A DNA stretch of 64,000 nt. Origin: Candidatus Melainabacteria bacterium (GTDB lineage: Bacteria > Cyanobacteriota > Vampirovibrionia > Obscuribacterales > Obscuribacteraceae). The position numbers were made by a program, and so were the translations under genes. The DNA lies in the NCBI GenBank assembly GCA_016212515.1, contig JACRFZ010000084.1, positions 1-64,000 on the forward strand, written 5' to 3'. Shown in pieces: positions 17,645 to 25,997 of this stretch. The notes under the pieces are model-generated. The model worked only from the letters and a program-made list of their open reading frames with translations, was not told the DNA's origin and did no database searches. Positions within the stretch are counted from its first letter, which is position 1; every line of letters starts with the position of its first letter.

Positions 17645-19018
17645 ATGCCCAGTGCGATTGCCAATGTGCCCGGTCGAGCTCGCTCGCGTAAGTCTCGCTC
17701 CACCTTGCAAAATCTGGTTGCAGTCAATCTCAATGGCAACACCGCCGTTCGACCGGTGCCCCAGGACAGCCGCTGGCAGGTGCTTACCGCCACCTGGCTG
17801 GGCGAAATGTTCGACGGCATGGACGCCTCAATCTATGTGCTGGTCATGCACCAGTGCCTGTCGGAATTATTGGGCGCCAGCGCCCACAGCGTGGTAGCAC
17901 CGGTGGGGGCACTGGTGCTGGCTATTTTCATCATCGGCTGGGTGATAGGCGGCATCAGCTGCGGTATCCTGGCCGATTATTTCGGACGTTCCCGCATCAT
18001 GCTCTGCACCATTCTGCTCTATGCGCTGGCCAGCGGTCTGTGTGCTTTCAGCCACAACTGGCAGGAGCTGGCCTTCTATCGCTTCCTCGTGGGCTTCGGC
18101 ATAGGCGGCGAAATAGGCATCGGCGCGGTCATGGTAGCTGAGACTTTCAAGACTAAATCACGCATGCATGCAGCATCCTTTCTGGCCAGCTCCTTTGCCT
18201 GTGGATACTTGCTGGCGGCTTTAGCCAATTACTTCATAGGACACCTGGGTTGGCGCTATCTCTTTCTACTGGGAGTGCTGCCGGCCCTTGTCACGGTTTA
18301 CTTCCGCACCAAGTTGAAAGAACCGGAGCATTTCGAGGATGTGAAGCGAGAAAAGCGCATTGCCAAAATGGTAGCGAGAGCAAGCGGCAATAGACTGAAG
18401 AGTAGTGGCTTCACCCTGCCGCAAGTATTCTCGCAAAAGAACCTGCACAGCACCCTTGTGGCCATGGGTCTTTCCACAGCGGCCATCGTCGGTTACTGGG
18501 CGGTGCTGGCCTGGCTGCCGGCCTGGGTAACACAGCTTGTGGGCGGAACAGCAGTGCACGAGCGTAGTCTGGCTGCCGTCACCATGAACATAGGCGGGTT
18601 GAGTGGTTCTCTCATAGCCGGCTTTCTAGTGAGCAAGCTAGGCAGAGCCAGAAGCTTTCGCCTGGCAAACCTGATGACTTTCGGCAGTTGCCTGCTGCTC
18701 TTCGGCACCGTCAAGCACTATGGAAACGAGCTTCTCATCCTGGTTTTCTGTATGGGCTTTTTTGCCCAGATGCTCTTTGCCCTCTTGTTCATTTACGTGC
18801 CTGAACTCTATGAAGCAAAAATTCGTTGCACCGGTGTCACCACCAGCATCACCTGCGGCCGCATCCTATCAGCGGCAGCAGCGGTTCTGGGCGGGCAATT
18901 GATTGCTCTATTGAACGGCTCCTATGCCTCAGCCGCCCTGCTGGTGTCCACTGTTTACTTACTCGGTGCGGCGGTAAGCTTTTTCATGCCGGGACAGGCC
19001 GATCAGACCACACTTTAG
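17645..19018 (+). CDS. Major facilitator superfamily transporter
   Basis: 457 residues with 12 predicted membrane helices. The sugar/acid-type MFS signature is clear: GEMFDGMDASIYVLVM in helix 1, GILADYFGRSRIM between helices 2 and 3, FYRFLVGFGIGGEIGIGAVM in helix 4 and FLVSKLGRARSFRLAN between 8 and 9. This pattern is typical of the aromatic acid:H+ symporter and sugar-porter-like groups; the substrate is unknown. A TTG at 17618 is possible, but the ATG at 17645 (MPSAIANVPGRARS) has GAGGG about seven bases upstream. The 35 N-terminal residues before helix 1 are basic. Confidence 0.9.
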   Translation: MPSAIANVPGRARSRKSRSTLQNLVAVNLNGNTAVRPVPQDSRWQVLTATWLGEMFDGMDASIYVLVMHQCLSELLGASAHSVVAPVGALVLAIFIIGWVIGGISCGILADYFGRSRIMLCTILLYALASGLCAFSHNWQELAFYRFLVGFGIGGEIGIGAVMVAETFKTKSRMHAASFLASSFACGYLLAALANYFIGHLGWRYLFLLGVLPALVTVYFRTKLKEPEHFEDVKREKRIAKMVARASGNRLKSSGFTLPQVFSQKNLHSTLVAMGLSTAAIVGYWAVLAWLPAWVTQLVGGTAVHERSLAAVTMNIGGLSGSLIAGFLVSKLGRARSFRLANLMTFGSCLLLFGTVKHYGNELLILVFCMGFFAQMLFALLFIYVPELYEAKIRCTGVTTSITCGRILSAAAAVLGGQLIALLNGSYASAALLVSTVYLLGAAVSFFMPGQADQTTL

Positions 19019-19059
19019 TTCTACCGAGGCACCGCGATCAGACCGGGATCTAATTGACA

Positions 19060-20472
19060 TTAGTCTTTAAAAGGCGCTGCGTCTCTAGCAATAGCAGCCT
19101 TGACGTAACTGAGCACCACCGGATTCAATACCAGGCCAAAAATCAAAATACTGGCGGCCACAAAAGTCAGGTAGACAGCCAGAACCGATTTGAATAGAGC
19201 CATGGCCACGAACATGAGACAAATGCCAAGACAGCAAAGCATAACGAGCAGTCGTCGAAAATAGTCAGTGCTCATAGGTCTTCCCTGCAAATGTTGGCGA
19301 AAAAGCGAGAGGGCCGATGAGAGGGTCAGGGAGAGCGCGGTAAAGAGCAACAGGGGCGCAAAGCTTCCCACACCAGGAAACCGCTCTTGCCAATCACAGT
19401 ACAACCAGGCCGGTGCTTGCAAAAGGGAGAACCCGAATGAGGGACCGACAAACAAAAGTGGTCTGCCGGCGAACAAATCGCCAAAAGCCACGACCACAAG
19501 ACCAATTATGGCACCAAGGGAACAAGCAAGAGCACTATTTTTGAGCCTGGCAAGCACCAGATGACGCTCATTTCTAAAGCGCAGGCGACTCAGGAGAATC
19601 AGATGCTCGAAGAGCATCTGAAAGAATAGGACCACCAGATAGACGGCAATCGGCAAAAGAATCGCGCCGGCAATATGTGACTCATTCAATTCATGATGGA
19701 AGGTCAGACAGCTGAAGAGATAGGTGAGCGGCACCGTTAAAGACAGAAGCAGGCAGTAAAAGCCCAGATTGGCAGGCACGACATTGAGCAAGGCCGATGC
19801 TGCATGAGAGCGACTGCGAGCCTGGAGCAAACCTTGCATGGAACTGGTTTGATTTGGATTCAGACGCAAGGATTCCTGGAAATGTTCAATCGCCTCCTGT
19901 AAGCGCGCTGGACTGTCCAGGCTGTGCCAGGCAACTTGCTCGTGCACTAGCGCATTTTCAGGATAAAGGGCTAACAAGTCTTGCAGCACGCTTTCAGCAG
20001 CGTCCACTCTGCCGTCGTACCTGAGGCGCAGGTAAAGCTGTTGCATGGCCGGCAACGAATGCGGCTCAAGCGCAAGGGCCTGCCTGGCCAGTTCTAAGCC
20101 GCGGGGAGCGTCAAGGGGCAAGATTGCCGCCAGGAAGACCAGATAAGTACAGGAGTTAGGCTCAAGTCTGAGAGCTTCCTCTATGGCCAACTCAGCTTCT
20201 AAGACCTGCCCCTGTGCAAGACAGGTTGCGGCCAGAACGTAGTGGGCATAAGCGGACTGGGGGCAAAGACTGATCGCCTGTCCGGCCAATTGCTGCGCCT
20301 CTCGAAATCTACCCAGATTTGAACGGCAGGCAGCAAGCAAGGTGATACTGTCCACATCCTCAGGGTTGAGGGCCAGATGCTTCTGTACCTCTAGTTCAGC
20401 CTGGCTAAAATTGCCCAGGCTAAAAGCAGCCTGGGCTCTTTCAATAAATCTAAAGCCATCGCCAGTGGTCAT
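19060..20472 (-). CDS. TPR protein fused to a multi-pass membrane domain
   Basis: The N-terminal half (about residues 1-225 from the chosen start) has about five TPR units, such as AQAAFSLGNFSQAELEVQKHL and AIEHFQESLRLNPNQTSS. The C-terminal half has about six hydrophobic helices with basic connecting loops, starting at NLGFYCLLLSLTVPLTYLF and ending at FGLVLNPVVLSYVK; it looks like a Yip1-type membrane domain, but I cannot confirm the family. The frame is open to a TTG at 20598; the ATG at 20472 (MTTGDGFRFIERA) begins where the TPRs begin and is the more likely start. Divergent from the next gene. Confidence 0.75.
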   Translation of the reverse strand: MTTGDGFRFIERAQAAFSLGNFSQAELEVQKHLALNPEDVDSITLLAACRSNLGRFREAQQLAGQAISLCPQSAYAHYVLAATCLAQGQVLEAELAIEEALRLEPNSCTYLVFLAAILPLDAPRGLELARQALALEPHSLPAMQQLYLRLRYDGRVDAAESVLQDLLALYPENALVHEQVAWHSLDSPARLQEAIEHFQESLRLNPNQTSSMQGLLQARSRSHAASALLNVVPANLGFYCLLLSLTVPLTYLFSCLTFHHELNESHIAGAILLPIAVYLVVLFFQMLFEHLILLSRLRFRNERHLVLARLKNSALACSLGAIIGLVVVAFGDLFAGRPLLFVGPSFGFSLLQAPAWLYCDWQERFPGVGSFAPLLLFTALSLTLSSALSLFRQHLQGRPMSTDYFRRLLVMLCCLGICLMFVAMALFKSVLAVYLTFVAASILIFGLVLNPVVLSYVKAAIARDAAPFKD

Positions 20473-20638
20473 AAGCCCATCCGGAGCGCATGTAATGTTC
20501 GGCTGCAACGGCAATATACCCAGGTCAACCGAGCATACAGCAGGGGGAGAAACACCATAGACACAACCACCCCTGCGGTATATATTCGCCTCATCCAACG
20601 GCCATCCTTACCCCCGTTTATTTTCGAGGCCCCAGAAG

Positions 20639-21859
20639 TTGGTTTCACACTCAAATTTCGAAATTTCACATGCACCGGCCGAAGCGTCCGCAGATGCTTC
20701 CAGCGCTTTTCACAGCGACTACTATGCCTCGACCATCGGTGCCCGCTCCGGCAAGTCCGACGCCGTTACCTTCTCTTCCGCCATCCCAGCCGAAGCGCCG
20801 CCGCCGGCAGGGCTCAGTGCTGCCGCCTGGTCGCAGATGAGCCAGTGGGTAGGCGAAAACAAACAGGTGAACATCTCAACCCCGGGCGACGGTCAGGTGC
20901 CGGACTACATCATCGGCGCCAACGGCGACATGGTAGCTAATCCAGCTAAAACCACACCCAATCCGGACGGCTCCATTACGGTCCAGATGGACGGCAGCAA
21001 AGGCGATGCTGCTTCCCTGCAGGCTGCCAAAGAACTGAAAATTGCAGTCATCCAAGAGAAAATCTTCTACTGGCAGAAGGCCCATCCCAACGAGACCAAT
21101 ATTCCAGGCTACCTGGAAGGCATGCTGGCAGCGGCCCAGAGCGCACCAGTCACTCCCGCCGGCGGCGACAACCAGCGCCCGCAACCGGTGCAGCAAGCAA
21201 GACCGGAAGTACAGTCACAACCGCAACCGATGCAAACCTCTGCACCTTCCCGCAGCTATGGCCTGGGAGGCGGAGAGAGAGTAGGAAATAGCAGTATCGG
21301 CTCAGCACCGACTTCTGGTTATCGCCAGGGCAGTTTCGAGCCCAATGGTCCCATCGACAGAACAGCCATACCCAGACCGGTGGAGGGCGACCTCAACATC
21401 AAGGGACCGCCTTCGGCAAACGCCGACCAGATTCAAACTTTCCTGGAAAAGATGGGTTCACCGGCGGCTAAGGAAGCCGGCTTCTCTCAAGCTCTCTACA
21501 CAGCCTGTACCGAGCGCGGCATCGACCCGGCGGTGGCTGTGGGCTTCTTCCTGCAAGAGTCTACTTGCGGTCGCTACGGTCGTGCCCACGACAATAAGAG
21601 CCTTGGCAATATCAAGGGCAGCGCGCCGGAATCAGGCGGCACCGACGGCACTTTCAGGCGTTATGACACCTGGGCGGAAGGAGCCCGGGACTGGGCCCGT
21701 CTTATTGACGAATCCTATGTGCAGAAGCGCGGGTTGAGCACACTTTCCCAGGTTATTGGAGTGTACGCACCATCGAGCGACGGCAACAATGAAAATCGCT
21801 ATGTGGCCACGGTCAAAGGCGTCGTAGAAAACTTCAAACAGCAGAATGCCAACGCCTGA
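20639..21859 (+). CDS. Probable peptidoglycan hydrolase (glucosaminidase/lysozyme-like domain)
   Basis: 406 residues. The N-terminal 270 residues are of low complexity, rich in P, Q, S and A, with no clear signal peptide. The C-terminal 130 residues resemble the glucosaminidase fold: SQALYTACTERGIDPAVAVG, FFLQESTCGRYGRAHDNKSL with a catalytic-type Glu, GNIKGSAPESGGTDGTFRRY, and YVATVKGVVENF. This would cleave glycan strands of peptidoglycan. Start is TTG at 20639 with GAGG nine bases upstream; no other start lies nearby. Without a signal it may leave the cell by another route or act on lysis. Confidence 0.75.
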   Translation: MVSHSNFEISHAPAEASADASSAFHSDYYASTIGARSGKSDAVTFSSAIPAEAPPPAGLSAAAWSQMSQWVGENKQVNISTPGDGQVPDYIIGANGDMVANPAKTTPNPDGSITVQMDGSKGDAASLQAAKELKIAVIQEKIFYWQKAHPNETNIPGYLEGMLAAAQSAPVTPAGGDNQRPQPVQQARPEVQSQPQPMQTSAPSRSYGLGGGERVGNSSIGSAPTSGYRQGSFEPNGPIDRTAIPRPVEGDLNIKGPPSANADQIQTFLEKMGSPAAKEAGFSQALYTACTERGIDPAVAVGFFLQESTCGRYGRAHDNKSLGNIKGSAPESGGTDGTFRRYDTWAEGARDWARLIDESYVQKRGLSTLSQVIGVYAPSSDGNNENRYVATVKGVVENFKQQNANA

Positions 21860-21879
21860 TGCCCTGAAGCCACCACCGG

Positions 21880-22695
21880 CTACTTGAGCTCTACTTTGGT
21901 ACCGTACATATCTTGCAGCATATCCACCTGACCTTTGGTCAAAAACAGGTTTTTGCTCAAAGCCACCTTTTTGTATGACGCCGGAGCCGTTAAAAGGGAA
22001 TCTTTGAAGGTGAAGTGGCGATCGAGAATGCGGCAATCGAGAATGTTCTCGGACTTGCCACTGGGAAGGTAGTAGTAGGCATTTACCGGTACGCCGGGCA
22101 GGTCGATAAGATTGTGCAATTTGGCAACAATCTGACTCACCGGTCTGGCATAGCCAAGGTCTAAGGACATAAGTTCGGGCATCAACTTGGTGCCGTGCCT
22201 GTTACCGGCATCGTCGTTGCCATCGTATGTGAAAAGACCAGAGCCGCCCACTGCCTCAATCGGTGGGAAGCGATAGACAATGAGCTTGTCGGTCCCCTTG
22301 GTCACGCGTTTCTGGGAGAGAACCTTACGCATGTCAGCGGCATAGGAGATGTGATTAGTTAGCAACAAGTCACCCTTGAGGAACTCCGCCAAACCAACTT
22401 CCGAACGCTCCTTGCGATCGCCGCGCCAGATTTGTACCTGCCATTTTGGCGCTCTGGCCGACATAACAAAGCCGGCAGTCGCCGAGGATACCCTTATGGC
22501 ATCGGGCGAAAGCCAAATTTCATAGATCCCGCTGGCTTCGGTTTGCTGGGTCACTTTCAGTCCACGGTGGACAGAATCTTGCGCCAAGGCCGCTGATGTA
22601 AATGTGGAGGGCATGCAGGTCGGCAAAGCAACAGCAGCGGCGGCAAGAATAGCCCCCAATAGGGACGGAGAGTAAAGCTTCGGAAAATACCTCAA
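21880..22695 (-). CDS. Secreted protein of unknown function
   Basis: About 271 residues. The TTG at 22695 starts a signal peptide (LRYFPKLYSPSLLGAILAAA, then AVALPTCMPSTFTSAALAQ) and is preceded by GAGG at eight bases; an upstream TTG at 22734 has no ribosome site. The mature part is globular, with IYEIWLSPDAIRVSSATAGF, WQVQIWRGDRKERSEVG and YDGNDDAGNRHGTKLMPE. The blocks 'behaviour of a measured value, then a residue-rich comparison' resemble LolA-like or DUF-type periplasmic proteins, but I do not recognise a family. It follows the LRR gene by about 70 bases on the same strand. Confidence 0.78.
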   Translation of the reverse strand: MRYFPKLYSPSLLGAILAAAAVALPTCMPSTFTSAALAQDSVHRGLKVTQQTEASGIYEIWLSPDAIRVSSATAGFVMSARAPKWQVQIWRGDRKERSEVGLAEFLKGDLLLTNHISYAADMRKVLSQKRVTKGTDKLIVYRFPPIEAVGGSGLFTYDGNDDAGNRHGTKLMPELMSLDLGYARPVSQIVAKLHNLIDLPGVPVNAYYYLPSGKSENILDCRILDRHFTFKDSLLTAPASYKKVALSKNLFLTKGQVDMLQDMYGTKVELK

Positions 22696-22764
22696 GTCAA
22701 GTTCCTCAAGCCGAAACAGCCCCACGAAATACAATTATACGCAGCCCGGGTTTGGAAAATGCCC

Positions 22765-23781
22765 CTAGTGCAAAGGAGCAAAAAGCATCTTATGGTCGGA
22801 GTTGGCGCTATCGGCCGGCGCAATAGTGAACTCAACGCCTGGCAGGAGCGCCTCTATTTGCTTGAGCTGAGAAGGTGAAAACTGCTTGCCGGAAAGACTC
22901 AAATTGGTCACCCCGGAGCCCCGCAAAATGCCGAGATCCTTTACGGCAAGGGGCACACCTTCGAGATCTACCACCTTGATGCTCTTCATTTTTTTGATCA
23001 GGGACAAGCCTCGCGCCGTCACTTTTGACTGGCCGATACCAAGATGCTTTAGCTTCGGCAAGGTGGTCAGGTGCTCCAGGGCAGTATCGTCGACGCCGGA
23101 TTTATCGAGATAGAGTACTTCCAGATTCTTAAACTGAGAAATAGCCCGAAAGCCCTCCGGGCTGATTTTATTTAAAGACAAATCCATTTCCCTCAACTTC
23201 GACAAACTCTGCATCTGACTGAAACAGGAACCATCGATCATATTCATCGGTAGGCTCAGGGACTCGAGATTAACAAGACCCTTGAGGGGCACAATTTGGC
23301 GATCAGAGAGTTCGGCGCCGTCCAACTCAAGGCGTCGAAGCCCTTTCAAATGCACCAACTGAGAGAAACAGTTTTCGACCGGCACCATAAGTGAGGTTTT
23401 GCCGAAGGAGAGCCCATCAAAACTATTCGGATCGAGCAATTTGAACAGGTCAGGGTGCTCCAGGAGATGATAAGAAGGGAAAAGATAGATCCTGGAATGC
23501 TCCGGCAACTTGAGAGTTCTAACGCCACGAGCCTCGCCCAGCCCGCTTCCAGGCTGTGAAAACACTACGTCACAGTGACGGGGCAAACCGCCTGGTTCCG
23601 AATCGGCGTAGAAATAGAGTTTGCCCACCGACACCTGTCCGGGGAAAACCAGCGCCCGACTCACCACTTTGCCGGCTCGCTGTTGCGAAAAACCAGCAGG
23701 TTTGGCTCCGTAGGCAGCCGTATTCCAAACAGCCAGGCCGCTAAGCAGAGTCAACGCCAACATGAAACCAAGCCTAGTCAT
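22765..23781 (-). CDS. Secreted leucine-rich-repeat protein
   Basis: 338 residues with a signal peptide (MTRLGFMLALTLLSGLAVW, then NTAAYGA). Six to seven LRR units from about residue 140 to 290, such as GLVNLESLSLPMNMIDGSCF, LSKLREMDLSLNKISPEGF and FKNLEVLYLDKSGVDDTALE. LRRs mediate binding. The C terminus (FSPSQLKQIEALLPGVEFTI) closely matches the end of the LRR protein at 33809 (FKPGELEQLQKLLKPVQFTV), so the two are paralogues. The same kind of LRR is the sensor part of the kinase at 62064. Confidence 0.88.
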   Translation of the reverse strand: MTRLGFMLALTLLSGLAVWNTAAYGAKPAGFSQQRAGKVVSRALVFPGQVSVGKLYFYADSEPGGLPRHCDVVFSQPGSGLGEARGVRTLKLPEHSRIYLFPSYHLLEHPDLFKLLDPNSFDGLSFGKTSLMVPVENCFSQLVHLKGLRRLELDGAELSDRQIVPLKGLVNLESLSLPMNMIDGSCFSQMQSLSKLREMDLSLNKISPEGFRAISQFKNLEVLYLDKSGVDDTALEHLTTLPKLKHLGIGQSKVTARGLSLIKKMKSIKVVDLEGVPLAVKDLGILRGSGVTNLSLSGKQFSPSQLKQIEALLPGVEFTIAPADSANSDHKMLFAPLH

Positions 23782-23856
23782 GGGCAGACCGTAAATTGAG
23801 GACCATTGCCATTGACACCAGATACCGCATCTACCAGGGAGATTACTTCATAGTAA

Positions 23857-23871
23857 CCGGGAACTTCCCGG
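23857..23871. promoter_or_regulatory. Palindrome CCGGGAACTTCCCGG
   Basis: Perfect seven-base arms around a central C, about 75 bases upstream of the LRR gene start. Position and symmetry suit a repressor operator; no matching regulator is visible. Confidence 0.35.
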
Positions 23872-24172
23872 AAATCACTACACTTATATGCCTCCTTTAG
23901 GAGGATAGACAACGCGTTAACCTGGCTGAACTGAATCAGCTAATCATTCCAATTGATGATGCCGCAGGCACAGGCGAGAGTTATTATAAAAACGTTCGAA
24001 GCGAGGTCATTCACACAAAAGAGCAGAAGCACCGAACAGAACTTCAACCGAAATAGCAGACCACCTGAACGGACTCAATCCCGCCAGGAACTGATTTCAA
24101 CCTCATTCAAGTACATTCTTGTTCATTCTTCTCGTCCTCTTTGAAATGTGGTGTTTTGATCGACAAATTTTA

Positions 24173-24240
24173 GAAACGGCCGTCCCAAGCATAACCCTCT
24201 TAAGGGCTTAATTTCGGGGATTGCCGTTTCTTTCCTTTTT
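24173..24240 (+). ncRNA. Candidate structured RNA or orphan terminator
   Basis: GAAACGGC (24173-24180) pairs perfectly with GCCGTTTC (24223-24230) and is followed by TTTCCTTTTT. Inside is a hairpin CCCT-CTTA-AGGG flanked by AAG and CTT. On the plus strand this has the shape of a terminator or small RNA, yet no plus-strand gene lies upstream: both neighbours run leftward. The opposite strand lacks a T run. An independent small RNA ending here is the simplest reading. Confidence 0.4.
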
Positions 24241-24320
24241 AAATCATTGAGTTCAGCAGCGTACTTTATAGGCGCTTCTGACTGCATCGAAAAAGCAGTA
24301 CTAACGCCGCAACCTGAACC

Positions 24321-24393
24321 CTGCAACTGCGAGCGCCGTCCTAAAGCCGCAAGCAGAGCCCAGCAATTGCGAGCGCCGTCCTAAAGCCGCAAG
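24321..24393. repeat. 40-base tandem duplication at the amidohydrolase 3' end
   Basis: Two copies with 40-base period (24321-24353 and 24361-24393) share GCGAGCGCCGTCCTAAAGCC followed by GCAAG, with few mismatches before it. The second copy contains the last four codons and stop (TAG at 24383-24381) of the amidohydrolase; the first is a non-coding duplicate just past the stop. Confidence 0.75.
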
Positions 24394-25334
24394 AGTCTCT
24401 CGGCAGTCCTGAAGCAAACCTTCTCACGTTGCTCCCTACTTATTGGTGCTTCTTCAATGAAGCGCGCGGCCACCCGAGCATCTTCATAGGGAAAGTCTGT
24501 AGAGAACATAACCCTGTCTTCACCTAGCTCCAGCAGAGAACAAAGCAAGGGACCGTTGGCACAGACACCGGATGTGGTGACGAAAATATTCTTGCGTATA
24601 TATTCCGAAGGCGGCTGCTTCATGGCTCTGCCTGCGCTAGTAGTCTGCGCTCTGCTATCGAGACGCCAGAGTTCGAAGGGCAGCGTTTCACCCATATGAC
24701 CAAGAATTACTTGTGCCTGCGGGAACTTCTCAAAGATGCCTCCGAAGACGAGTCTTAGCGCGTGGGTAGCCGTTTCGCAAGTCCAACTCCAGGTGGCACC
24801 GGAGAGTTCCCTACGCCCGGAGAACATGTGGGGCTCGTCATAGAGCAGGCCGGGATGAAGATAAAGAGGCACCTGCAACTCCACCAACTTCTCCCAGAAG
24901 GGCTGAACGCTTGGATGGTCGAGATAGGTTCCACAGGTGTGTCCATTCACCAGGGCGCCGACAAAACCAAGATCTTTCACACAGCGCTCTAGCTCTCGAG
25001 CAGCCTGGTTGGGGTCTTGCAAAGCCACACAGGCGAAGCCTCGATATCGCTTCGGATGGCGGGCAATCTGACCGGCAAGAAAGTCATTGACGCTGCAGGC
25101 AGCTCCAGTCGCCTTCCCTGTGTCGGTTTCCTGCTGCACCCCCGGTGCTGTCTGCGAAAGCACGGCAATTTCAATTTCGCAAGCATCCATGACTTGCAGG
25201 CGTTTCTCATCGAATTCAGGCAAAAGTTTTTCAACGGCAGCCAGGACGGCGGGGTCAAACTCTCCGGCCACGGCGCTTAGATACTTCTCAAAGCCTGGGC
25301 CATTGAAATGCTCTTCCAGAGCAATTTTTCTCAT
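24381..25334 (-). CDS. Amidohydrolase-family protein (ACMSD/gamma-resorcylate decarboxylase-like)
   Basis: About 317 residues, TIM-barrel amidohydrolase-2 family. It begins with the family hallmark MRKIALEEHFNGPG, which carries the early acidic/His metal site. Later motifs are LYLHPGLLYDEPHMFSGR, QVILGHMGETLPFELWRLDS and the final-strand metal Asp in VMFSTDFPYED. These enzymes use Zn or Mn to decarboxylate or hydrolyse aromatic or lactone substrates; this one resembles the resorcylate decarboxylase branch, but substrate is open. An in-frame start at 25439 would add an unlikely hydrophobic leader; the ATG at 25334 has AAGGA upstream. Confidence 0.88.
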   Translation of the reverse strand: MRKIALEEHFNGPGFEKYLSAVAGEFDPAVLAAVEKLLPEFDEKRLQVMDACEIEIAVLSQTAPGVQQETDTGKATGAACSVNDFLAGQIARHPKRYRGFACVALQDPNQAARELERCVKDLGFVGALVNGHTCGTYLDHPSVQPFWEKLVELQVPLYLHPGLLYDEPHMFSGRRELSGATWSWTCETATHALRLVFGGIFEKFPQAQVILGHMGETLPFELWRLDSRAQTTSAGRAMKQPPSEYIRKNIFVTTSGVCANGPLLCSLLELGEDRVMFSTDFPYEDARVAARFIEEAPISREQREKVCFRTAERLLRL

Positions 25335-25554
25335 GCGGTCTCTATCCTTTCCAGAATTGCCCGTCAGCAAGAATGCAAGTATCGTTACGATAGCAGAAAT
25401 CCCCTCCATAGAATTTTCGAAGATGCCCAAACATCCCAACTAAATGCCCGGTGGCAAAGAAGCAAATCGAAGGTTCTCCTTCCAGACAGGTTCTGCAATA
25501 CTGAAGGTATTGAGCAATTACGAAATTGAACCGAAGCAAAAGCGGAAAGATAAA

Positions 25555-25995
25555 ATGACAGAGGCATCAGATTCCAAAAGACTCACGCTACGCCGCCTTG
25601 AGCCATTGATTTTCATAGGTTTTAATTTGCTGCTTTTCGGTTCTTTTGCCTTTGTCTACATAAAGGCAGACAACGCGTTACTAAATGCCTGTATGGGCAG
25701 ACAGGTTCCGTTCAATTCAAAAGTTTGGAAAGCCGGCCTTGAATCGGAAACTTCCACTGATCCGGTGCGACTCGATATGGTGGACGATCTGCTTGCAAGG
25801 CATAGGCTAATAGGTGCCTCCAGAACTGAAATCGAACAACTTCTAGGCAAGCCACCCAAAACAATTCATTTCTCAGAGTATGAATACGTTTACTGGCTGG
25901 GGCCAGAGCGAAGGTTTCTGAGTATGGATTCGGAATGGCTCTGCCTCAAGTTTTCTAACAACCAGGTTATAGAGGCCCGAATACTTGCTGATTAG
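25555..25995 (+). CDS. Membrane-anchored BamE/SmpA-like protein
   Basis: About 146 residues. One N-terminal membrane segment (LEPLIFIGFNLLLFGSFAFVY) leads to a small domain with the BamE/SmpA-type pattern: HRLIGASRTEIEQLLGKPP, then EYEYVYWLGPE and a closing DSEWLCLKFSNNQVIEARI. In this fold the first helix and the LLGKP turn precede beta strands ending in a 'F-N-QV' strand. BamE helps outer-membrane protein assembly, but this family of single-domain homologues has broader unknown roles. The ATG at 25555 (MTEASDSKRL) is taken as start. The next gene on the opposite strand ends two bases away. Confidence 0.72.
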   Translation: MTEASDSKRLTLRRLEPLIFIGFNLLLFGSFAFVYIKADNALLNACMGRQVPFNSKVWKAGLESETSTDPVRLDMVDDLLARHRLIGASRTEIEQLLGKPPKTIHFSEYEYVYWLGPERRFLSMDSEWLCLKFSNNQVIEARILAD

Positions 25996-25997
25996 CC

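Larger units (their letters stand above)
23782..24380. other. 600-base gene-free stretch
   Basis: No convincing gene. It holds the palindrome CCGGGAACTTCCCGG near the LRR gene, a small hairpin CCTCCTTTAGGAGG at about 23891-23904, a structured-RNA candidate at 24173-24240, and a 40-base tandem repeat running into the amidohydrolase gene. Confidence 0.6.

Noticed and set aside
23953-24144. A 63-codon plus-strand frame
   Set aside because: No ribosome site or protein-like pattern.
24123-24326. A 67-codon minus-strand frame in the gene-free stretch
   Set aside because: Overlaps the structured-RNA candidate, has no ribosome site and an unlikely composition.
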